DNA of 5,065 bases, taken from Anaerolineae bacterium (lineage in GTDB: Bacteria; Chloroflexota; Anaerolineae; Anaerolineales; Villigracilaceae). This document shows, in pieces, positions 1 through 5,065 of this stretch (position 1 is the stretch's first letter; every line of letters begins with the position of its first letter). The DNA lies in contig JAFLCF010000278.1 in the NCBI GenBank assembly GCA_017303735.1, positions 1-5,065 of the forward strand. The letters run 5' to 3'. Both the position numbers and the translations under genes were made by a program. The notes under the pieces were generated by a model. That model saw only the letters and a program-made list of their open reading frames with translations, did not search any database and was not told the origin of the DNA.

Positions 1-1
1 T

Positions 2-820
2 TCGAACTTACAGAAGATGGGACTCAAACCGGGCAAGCCACCCGAGGACCTCATCATTGATGATCCGGATACGATTCTCAATCTCGCTTCATCCTTCGCC
101 CGGGCTGGGTCAGACATCATCCTGACCTGTACCTTCGGTGGGACTCGCATGCGCATGAAAGACTCGAAGTATCAGGATCGGACTCCTGAGGTCAACATCC
201 GTGCGGCGGAAATTGCTCGCAAAGCCGCTTCGTTGAACAATGGATTGGTCGCAGGTTCGATGGGACCCGTTGGCGCGATCCTCAAGCCGTATGGTCCACT
301 CGAGTTTGAGGATGTGAAGGCGACCTTCGCCGAGCAAGCCAAAGCCCTCGCCGATGGCGGCGTGGACTTGTTGATCATCGAAACCATGTTCGCCGTGGAA
401 GAAACGACAGCCGCCTTTGAAGGTGCGCGCTCCGTGACTGACCTGCCAATCGTTGTCTCGTTCAGTTATGATCGTGGCACGCGTACCATGATGGGCGTCA
501 AACCGAAGGACGTGATGAAGCGTTATTCCGAGATGGGCGCAACGCTCATCGGCGCGAACTGTGGCACCACGCTCGATAACATGGAAGCAGTGGTGAAAGA
601 ATATCAAACTGCCAAACCCGATATGCCCTTGTGGGTCAAGCCGAATGCGGGCGTTCCGCACATGGACTTGGAGACCGAGCAAGGCGTGTACGATATGGGT
701 CCCGAAGACATGGCGACGTATGCCAAGAAGTATGTGGCAATGGGCGCGAAGGTCGTGGGCGGTTGTTGCGGAAATACACCGGAACACATTGCGGCGATTA
801 CGAAGGCTGTGAAGAACTAG
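2..820 (+). CDS. Homocysteine S-methyltransferase family protein (5' partial)
   Basis: This enzyme family transfers a methyl group to homocysteine thiolate held on a zinc ion, giving methionine. Examples are the N-terminal module of MetH, BHMT and MmuM; the methyl donor cannot be told from this fragment. The frame is open to the window edge. The residues before the first ATG (position 17), S-N-L-Q-K, continue naturally into M-G-L-K-P-G, which resembles the family's N-terminal D-G-A-M-G-T-x-L-Q segment, so the ATG at 17 is probably internal and about 15-25 residues are missing. The barrel motifs G-S-M-G-P-V-G and D-L-L-I-I-E-T-M are visible. The zinc ligands fit Cys in G-A-N-C-G-T-T (codon 560-562) and the Cys pair in G-G-C-C-G near the C-terminus (764-769). 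The size, about 290 residues when complete, suits a stand-alone domain without the folate and cobalamin modules of full MetH. It is followed by a methyltransferase gene on the same strand, which suggests a shared one-carbon role. Confidence 0.9.
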   Translation, partial: SNLQKMGLKPGKPPEDLIIDDPDTILNLASSFARAGSDIILTCTFGGTRMRMKDSKYQDRTPEVNIRAAEIARKAASLNNGLVAGSMGPVGAILKPYGPLEFEDVKATFAEQAKALADGGVDLLIIETMFAVEETTAAFEGARSVTDLPIVVSFSYDRGTRTMMGVKPKDVMKRYSEMGATLIGANCGTTLDNMEAVVKEYQTAKPDMPLWVKPNAGVPHMDLETEQGVYDMGPEDMATYAKKYVAMGAKVVGGCCGNTPEHIAAITKAVKN

Positions 821-901
821 TTACCAGTATCCAGTGAACAGTTATCAGTTACGGATTACGAATTACGGAACACGTAAAGCGTAATCCGTAATTCGTAAAT
901 G
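818..901 (+). repeat. Array of twelve in-phase 7-bp repeats between the two methyltransferase genes
   Basis: From 818 the sequence divides into 7-bp units without slippage. The first five have the form YAGTNNN (units at 818, 825, 832, 839 and 846). The next three end in AC (GGATTAC at 853, GAATTAC at 860, GGAACAC at 867). The last four begin GTAA (874, 881, 888, 895). The stop codon TAG of the upstream gene is the start of the first unit, and the last unit runs into the ribosome binding site of the next gene. Heptanucleotide short tandem repeats are known from intergenic DNA of cyanobacteria, and this resembles them. Whether it is related to them, or functional, is not shown by the sequence. 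Confidence 0.75.
849..898 (+). other. Two overlapping, mutually exclusive inverted repeats (potential alternative hairpins)
   Basis: Bases 849-860 are the exact reverse complement of 880-891 (12 bp, 19-base loop). Bases 856-868 are the exact reverse complement of 886-898 (13 bp, 17-base loop). The arms share bases, so only one stem can form at a time. The cause is the unit order: GGATTAC then GAATTAC on the left, and their reverse complements GTAATCC then GTAATTC in the same order on the right. The structures end 2 bases before the ribosome binding site of the next gene. They could influence its translation or protect the mRNA, but that is inference. There is no following T-run, so an intrinsic terminator is unlikely. 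Confidence 0.7.
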
Positions 902-905
902 GAGG
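901..905 (+). promoter_or_regulatory. Ribosome binding site that decides the start of the MtaA/CmuA-like gene
   Basis: GGAGG lies 5 bases before the ATG at 911, an ideal spacing. The in-frame ATG at 899 overlaps this site and belongs to the repeat array, with no site of its own upstream. The start at 911 is therefore preferred. Confidence 0.8.
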
Positions 906-910
906 TTGTG

Positions 911-1891
911 ATGCGTGATGAGATATTGAGGTTGCTGAATGGGGAAAAGATTGATTCGGTTCCGGCGTTCAGCGGGTTGATTCACGTCACAGCCGAGGGG
1001 TTGGCAAGTGAAGGGTTGACCCTGGGAGAAATCCATCACGATGCGGGGAAAATGGCGCGGGCGGCGGCAAGTACGTTCAAGTTGACGGGCATGCCGTCGG
1101 CGGCGCTGCCGCTGGATTTGTGCTCTCCGGCAGAAGCCTTGGGGGCTGAGTTGATCTTCTATAACAACGATGAGATGCAATTCCCGCAGGTGAAGAAGTT
1201 ATTATTTCAAAGTACAAAAGAGATATTGGAGATTAGAGAATTGGAGATTGGGGGAAGAATTGGGTTAATCTGTGAGGCGATTGGTTTATTGAGAAAAGAT
1301 ATTGGAGATCGAGTTGCTATTTCAGGCATCATCCCCGGTCCATACACATTGATGATCTATATTTGCAAGGTGCAAAATCTCGTGCGCGAGATGAAGAATG
1401 AGCCGCAAATGGTTTTGGATGCACTCTTTCGTCTTTCTTCTTTTCTCTCGAATATTGGCAATGCTTATTTAGATGCAGGTGCAGACTTTATCACCATTCA
1501 TGAGATGGGAGGCTCGCCGGGGTTCATTGGACCAAAGCCGTTTGAGCAGTTCGTCCTGCCATCGTTGCAGGAGTTGAATAAAAGGTTGAACGGCAAACGG
1601 GTATTATCAGTCTGTGGCAAAACGGACGCCGCCATGTCCCTGCTGGCGCAATCGGGTGCGGATGCGATCTCGGTCGATCAGCTGAATGATCTAAAGGCAT
1701 CGCGTGCGGTATTAAAAGAGACGATGCTGTTTGGCAACGTTGATCCGGTCGCCACGCTGTGGCAGGGTGATGAAGGTTCGGTGACAGAGGCAGTTCAAAG
1801 GTCGAAAGAGGCGGGCGTGGATGCGGTCTGGCCCGGCTGCGATATGGTCATCCAAACGCCGATCCAGAATATCAAAAATATGCTCAAATAG
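911..1891 (+). CDS. Uroporphyrinogen decarboxylase-superfamily methyltransferase (MtaA/CmuA-like)
   Basis: The 326-residue product belongs to the URO-D superfamily branch that includes the methylcobamide:coenzyme M methyltransferases MtaA/MtbA and the chloromethane enzyme CmuA. These move a methyl group between a corrinoid protein and a thiol or tetrahydrofolate, using a zinc site. Length matches stand-alone members. Visible segments are the N-terminal R-D-E-I-L-R-L-L-N-G-E-K-I-D-S-V-P, G-I-I-P-G-P-Y-T-L in the middle, H-E-M-G-G-S-P-G-F-I-G-P-K-P-F-E (His197), V-L-S-V-C-G-K-T (Cys235), F-G-N-V-D-P, and W-P-G-C-D (Cys310). Cys235 and Cys310 match in spacing the two zinc cysteines of MtaA, but the usual His two residues before the first is Ser233. 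True uroporphyrinogen decarboxylase is unlikely because its N-terminal substrate-binding motifs are absent. The gene lies 90 bases after a homocysteine methyltransferase gene, probably in one operon. Codons around residues 97-147 are markedly more AT-rich than the rest. The methyl donor and acceptor are unknown. Confidence 0.85.
   Translation: MRDEILRLLNGEKIDSVPAFSGLIHVTAEGLASEGLTLGEIHHDAGKMARAAASTFKLTGMPSAALPLDLCSPAEALGAELIFYNNDEMQFPQVKKLLFQSTKEILEIRELEIGGRIGLICEAIGLLRKDIGDRVAISGIIPGPYTLMIYICKVQNLVREMKNEPQMVLDALFRLSSFLSNIGNAYLDAGADFITIHEMGGSPGFIGPKPFEQFVLPSLQELNKRLNGKRVLSVCGKTDAAMSLLAQSGADAISVDQLNDLKASRAVLKETMLFGNVDPVATLWQGDEGSVTEAVQRSKEAGVDAVWPGCDMVIQTPIQNIKNMLK
1219..1254 (+). repeat. Heptad repeat stretch inside the methyltransferase coding sequence
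   Basis: The 7-bp units AGAGATA (1219), TTGGAGA (1226) and TTAGAGA (1233), then after one extra A TTGGAGA (1241) and TTGGGGG (1248), lie within the reading frame and encode about E-I-L-E-I-R-E-L-E-I-G-G. The 13-base string AGATATTGGAGAT at 1221-1233 recurs exactly at 1297-1309, where it is read in a different codon phase. The stretch is AT- and purine-rich against its GC-richer surroundings. The frame stays open and family-like residues continue beyond it, so the gene looks intact. It may be a repeat absorbed into a variable surface helix. Confidence 0.55.
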
Positions 1892-1903
1892 CCGAACCGT
1901 TTT

Positions 1904-1933
1904 TTGGGGGAAAGTTTACTAAGGGTATATAAT
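1904..1933 (+). promoter_or_regulatory. Candidate sigma-70-type promoter for the sensor kinase gene
   Basis: TATAAT at 1928-1933 is a perfect -10 hexamer in a locally AT-rich stretch. It sits 32 bases before the start codon at 1966, giving a predicted leader of about 25 bases. A -35 element is weak: TTGGGG at 1904-1909, 18 bases upstream, matches only the first three consensus bases. The 74-base spacer holds no hairpin terminator that I can see for the preceding gene. Confidence 0.4.
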
Positions 1934-1952
1934 TGTACATACACCAGAGACC

Positions 1953-1958
1953 GAGGAG
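1953..1958 (+). promoter_or_regulatory. Ribosome binding site of the sensor kinase gene
   Basis: GAGGAG is placed 7 bases before the ATG at 1966. The next in-frame ATG (2176) lies inside the first helical repeats, so this site supports 1966 as the start. Confidence 0.75.
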
Positions 1959-1965
1959 CAGCGGA

Positions 1966-4900
1966 ATGGCAAAAAAGTCATCCTCCGTAGGCAAGGCATT
2001 AAGGAAAGACCGCCCGGCGGAAGCTATAGGAAAAAAAAGACTGTCGGTTTCAGGCAGTCTTTCGTTATCCCCTGCCTTTCCTGAAATTCAAGACCTCGCA
2101 CGCACGGGTCAACATACAGCCGCCATTGACCTTGCTTCTCAAAAAATAAGCGCAGAATCTGATACAGCTTTACGAATGACACTGCTGGGTCTTCGGTGTG
2201 ACTCTTACATTGCCCTTGGAAAATTCAGCCTTGCAGAAGCCGATGCAAATGCCATGCACGAGTTGGCAATCCCAGGTGACCCTGATCTGAAGATTCTTGC
2301 ACTGAGGTATCAAGCCAGTGTGCAATTGGTAAAAGGCGGGTTGGTAGAAGCCACTCAAACGGCGGCACAAGCAGTGGCACAAGCGCGAGCCTTGAAAACG
2401 CCCAACCCGTATCTTCTGGCTCGATGTTTGTATACACTCGGAGAGTGCTATAAAAGTTCGGGGAATTATGAAAACGCCATCGCTGCGGCAAAAGAAGCTA
2501 TTCCATTATTCGAAATGACCGGCAGCCTTCAAGAAACCGGACGCACCTACTGGTTGATGGCGCCTTCATATAATGTGTTGGGCAATGCCAAAAAATCACG
2601 AGAAGCGGCACAAACCGCATTGGACCTTTGCCAACAAGCCGGTGACTCTGTGGGCATTGGCAATGCCTATAACGCACTCAGCTCCACAGATACCGACATT
2701 GCCGAACGCATTCGTCATTATCAGCAAGCCATTCAAGCCTATGAGACGAGCGGCTATTTGGAGCGCGTCACGGGCGCGATCGGGAATTTGGGGTTCACCT
2801 ATGCGGCGCTGGGGCTGTATATGCAGTCTTGTCGGTTGACTAATAAAGCCCTCGAGATCGATAGAAGTATCGGTGCAAAATTAAGCATGTCGTACTGGCT
2901 CGAAAATCTATTCGATACCGAATTAAGGCTGGGCTGGGTAGACCTGGCACGGCAGCATTTGGATGAGTTCACCGCGCTCAGCCCTGATTTTGGCAGTTCG
3001 CGCATCACCGTCAGCCAGTATATAAACAATGGCTTAATGGCACTGGGTGAAGACAACCCCGCCGAAGCGGTGCAAAATTTTAAGACTGCCGCCGAGATGG
3101 CAGAAAAAGAGAAGGCAGGCAACTTAAACGTTGTACTCACTTATCTTGCATATGCCCACCTCGTTAATAACGACCCCAAAGCCGCGCTTGAAGCCTCCAC
3201 ACAGGCAACCGATCTGCACCGCAAACAAGGCTACAAATTACCCGATAGTTTTTCTTCGCAAGAGATCTGGTGGCGGCATACACAAGCCTTGCTGGCAAAT
3301 AATCAACCTACCGAAGCCCGGGCTGCACTTGAACGCGCCTATAAGTTTTTACTGGAAGCCATCGCCAACGTCCGCGATGAAGGACTGCGGCGCAACTACC
3401 TCAACAAAGTGGCAGAGAACCGCGAGTTGCTTACCTTTTGGGTGGAAGACAGCCTCAAACGCAAGTTATCGCGCAAGCGCATCTTTGCACACCTCTTCAT
3501 TGAATCAAATGTCCGCGAACCGTTCAAGCGGCTTACCGACACCAGCCTGCGCCTGAATGCTTTGCATACGGTTCGTGAAATTCATACCTTTATTGTAGAA
3601 GAAGCCACCGAGTTAAGCGGCGGCGAAAGAGTGCTATTCATTCTTGAAAACAACGACAAATATGAAGTTGCCGGTGCTTCTTTGCCGCGCGGCGAGCAAG
3701 TGCAGGATGTTTTACAAAGCATTGAACCGTTTCTGACGGAAGCCCGCCTCGCACGTACCGTTCAGTTGATTCTGCCCAGAGAGTTGGATTCAAGCCCGAA
3801 GCGCCCCACCCGCCGTCCCCCCGCCGCGATGCGTGGACAACGTCTCTCGCGCATCATCGCACCGCTCATCGCTCAAAATCAGATCGTCGGCTACATCTAT
3901 GCCGATATGGATTCGCTGTATGGCAGCTTCACCGAAGTGGACAGCGACATGCTCGCCATGCTGGCGAATCAGGCAGCCGTCACCTTGGATAATGTCAACT
4001 GGGCGCAGGGACTCGAGCAAAAGGTCGAAGAAAGAACCGCCGAACTGCGTGACCGCGTGGATGAACTTGCCATCATCAACAGTGTGCAGGCAGGCTTAGC
4101 CTCTCAACTGGACGTTAACTCCATTTATGAATTGATCGGCGAGCAATTGCGCAACCTGTTCGACTCACAAGCTATTTCGATCGTTTCATTTGATGTGGAA
4201 TGCGATATACGCCATTACCACTATATCCTTGAGCAAGGTCAACGCTTGGATGTAGCAGATGCGCCCATTCCGCCCCTGTCGAAGTACATCATTCAGCAGA
4301 AACAGCCACTGTTGATCAACAATAATTTCAAAGAGCGGCTTGCCGAGATCGGGCTTAAATCAAATACATTGCCCGGTACAAAGCCCACCAAGTCTTTGTT
4401 GCGCATGCCCATTTTAGTAGACGGTGAGGTCAAAGGCATCATCGGGCTCGATAACATTGACCATGAGAACGCCTTCACCGATGCCGATGTGCGCCTGCTG
4501 ACCACCCTCGCCAGCAGCATGAGCGTGGCGTTGGAAAAAGCACAGCTCTACCAACAAGCCGAAGAAGCGCGTGCCGCCGCCGATGCTGCCAGCGCTGCCA
4601 AAAGCGTCTTCCTTGCCAACATGAGCCATGAACTACGCACGCCACTGAATGCCATCATCGGGTTTACACGCATCGTTCGCAAGAAAAATGAAGAGACCCT
4701 GCCTGAAAAGCATTTGGAGAATTTAGACAAGGTGCTAACCAGCGCCGAGCATTTGCTGGGCTTGATCAACGCCGTGCTTGATATTGCCAAGATTGAAGCC
4801 GGGCGTATGGAAGTTCATGCCGCGAATTTCAACCTGAATGCCTTGCTCGACCAGTGCGCCAATATTGCCAGCCCCTTGTTCAAGCCAGGTGTGAGCTTTG

Positions 4901-5065
4901 AAAAACAACATAGCGATCTAGCGTTGTTGGTCAACTCCGATCAGGAGAAGATCAAACAGATCATCCTCAACCTTTTGAGCAATGCGGCAAAATTCACCCA
5001 CGAAGGCAAGGTGACGCTGCAAGCTGTAAAGGTCGAGGCACAGGGCAATCAGCCTGAAAGCGTAC
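1966..5065 (+). CDS. Cytoplasmic TPR-GAF-GAF sensor histidine kinase (3' partial)
   Basis: One frame stays open from the ATG at 1966 to the window end: 1033 codons and no stop. Residues 1-37 are basic and Ser-rich, with no signal peptide. About ten TPR-like helix pairs follow (roughly 40-472), for example L-G-E-C-Y-K-S-S-G-N-Y-E-N-A-I near 157-171 and L-V-N-N-D-P-K-A-A-L-E-A near 399-410. GAF 1 spans about 528-680 and carries a Pro/Arg-rich loop at 608-624. A coiled coil (about 681-703) leads to GAF 2 (about 704-855). An Ala/Glu-rich helix then runs into HisKA, whose H-box S-H-E-L-R-T-P-L-N places the phosphoacceptor at His888. The N-box N-L-L-S-N-A-A-K-F-T (1002-1011, key Asn1006) opens the HATPase domain, which is cut by the window edge before the G-boxes. 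No transmembrane segment is evident, so it should sense a cytoplasmic ligand or partner protein through TPR or GAF and autophosphorylate. A C-terminal receiver domain or an adjacent response regulator may lie beyond the window. Domain calls are firm; the signal is unknown. Confidence 0.92.
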   Translation, partial: MAKKSSSVGKALRKDRPAEAIGKKRLSVSGSLSLSPAFPEIQDLARTGQHTAAIDLASQKISAESDTALRMTLLGLRCDSYIALGKFSLAEADANAMHELAIPGDPDLKILALRYQASVQLVKGGLVEATQTAAQAVAQARALKTPNPYLLARCLYTLGECYKSSGNYENAIAAAKEAIPLFEMTGSLQETGRTYWLMAPSYNVLGNAKKSREAAQTALDLCQQAGDSVGIGNAYNALSSTDTDIAERIRHYQQAIQAYETSGYLERVTGAIGNLGFTYAALGLYMQSCRLTNKALEIDRSIGAKLSMSYWLENLFDTELRLGWVDLARQHLDEFTALSPDFGSSRITVSQYINNGLMALGEDNPAEAVQNFKTAAEMAEKEKAGNLNVVLTYLAYAHLVNNDPKAALEASTQATDLHRKQGYKLPDSFSSQEIWWRHTQALLANNQPTEARAALERAYKFLLEAIANVRDEGLRRNYLNKVAENRELLTFWVEDSLKRKLSRKRIFAHLFIESNVREPFKRLTDTSLRLNALHTVREIHTFIVEEATELSGGERVLFILENNDKYEVAGASLPRGEQVQDVLQSIEPFLTEARLARTVQLILPRELDSSPKRPTRRPPAAMRGQRLSRIIAPLIAQNQIVGYIYADMDSLYGSFTEVDSDMLAMLANQAAVTLDNVNWAQGLEQKVEERTAELRDRVDELAIINSVQAGLASQLDVNSIYELIGEQLRNLFDSQAISIVSFDVECDIRHYHYILEQGQRLDVADAPIPPLSKYIIQQKQPLLINNNFKERLAEIGLKSNTLPGTKPTKSLLRMPILVDGEVKGIIGLDNIDHENAFTDADVRLLTTLASSMSVALEKAQLYQQAEEARAAADAASAAKSVFLANMSHELRTPLNAIIGFTRIVRKKNEETLPEKHLENLDKVLTSAEHLLGLINAVLDIAKIEAGRMEVHAANFNLNALLDQCANIASPLFKPGVSFEKQHSDLALLVNSDQEKIKQIILNLLSNAAKFTHEGKVTLQAVKVEAQGNQPESV
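2036..2062 (+). other. Terminator-like hairpin inside the 5' coding region of the kinase
   Basis: AAAGACTGTC (2036-2045) can pair with GGCAGTCTTT (2053-2062), giving a 10-bp stem with one G-T wobble and a 7-base loop. Five further A residues precede it and TTTCGTT spans and follows its 3' end. It lies in codons 24-33, which encode the poorly conserved Ser/Lys-rich leader of the kinase. It resembles a weak intrinsic terminator or attenuator, but the T-run is short and interrupted and the stem is only moderately GC-rich. Chance is a fair alternative. Confidence 0.35.

Noticed and set aside
110..787. Long open frame of 225 codons on the - strand opposite the homocysteine methyltransferase gene
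   Set aside because: It is the shadow of a GC-biased real gene. The translation is rich in His, Arg and Phe without family resemblance, while the + strand shows clear family motifs.
818..901. CRISPR array
   Set aside because: The units are 7 bp with no unique spacers of CRISPR length, and no cas genes are present.
899..910. Earlier in-frame start (ATG at 899, also GTG at 908) for the MtaA/CmuA-like gene
   Set aside because: The ATG at 899 overlaps the GGAGG site and belongs to the heptad array. The ATG at 911 has ideal spacing to GGAGG.
1970..2065. Possible riboswitch ending in the hairpin at 2036-2062
   Set aside because: I could not match the sequence to a known aptamer core such as c-di-GMP, cobalamin or fluoride. 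The region is better explained as coding from 1966.
2573..4099. Open frames of 88-141 codons at 2573-2839, 3131-3556 and 3833-4099 on the + strand
   Set aside because: They lie in other phases within the continuous TPR-GAF kinase frame, have no ribosome binding sites, and their translations are low-complexity and unlike proteins.
4201..4221. Cys746, His750 and His752 in GAF 2 as a possible metal or haem site
   Set aside because: Similar aromatic/His residues occur at this GAF strand by chance, and no full ligand set is visible.
2170..4790. Several - strand open frames of 61-113 codons opposite the kinase
   Set aside because: They overlap a strongly supported coding frame with recognisable domains throughout, and show no motifs of their own.

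Overview
The window reads as part of a bacterial chromosome, most likely an anaerobic Chloroflexota (Anaerolineae-type) organism. This is an inference from three things: a corrinoid/one-carbon methyltransferase pair, a large soluble TPR-GAF-GAF histidine kinase, and 7-bp-periodic repeats between and within genes. No 16S or other taxonomic marker is present. All real genes lie on the + strand.

Region 1 (2-820) is a homocysteine S-methyltransferase-family gene whose 5' end lies outside the window. It ends with the family's zinc-binding cysteines. Region 2 (818-901) is a compact array of twelve in-phase 7-bp units that fills the space from the stop codon of gene 1 to the ribosome binding site of gene 2. 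Its second half holds exact reverse-complement units that allow two mutually exclusive hairpins. Region 3 (911-1891) is a uroporphyrinogen decarboxylase-superfamily methyltransferase of the MtaA/CmuA type, probably acting on a methylated corrinoid protein. Its usual His-X-Cys zinc motif reads Ser-Val-Cys. The gene has an AT-rich internal stretch that carries similar heptad repeats inside the reading frame.

Region 4 (1892-1965) is a short spacer with a candidate -10 box and a good ribosome binding site. Region 5 (1966-5065) is one uninterrupted reading frame that runs off the window. It encodes about ten TPR-like helical repeats, two GAF domains, coiled coils, a HisKA dimerisation/phosphoacceptor domain and the start of the HATPase domain. 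It looks like a cytoplasmic sensor kinase.

The first two genes plausibly work together in methyl transfer: corrinoid-linked methyl groups going to homocysteine, tetrahydrofolate or another thiol. The kinase appears to be a separate transcription unit. I see no CRISPR array, tRNA, rRNA or insertion sequence, and no clear new multi-gene system. The most unusual features are the heptad array with its alternative hairpins and its echo inside the coding sequence of gene 2.
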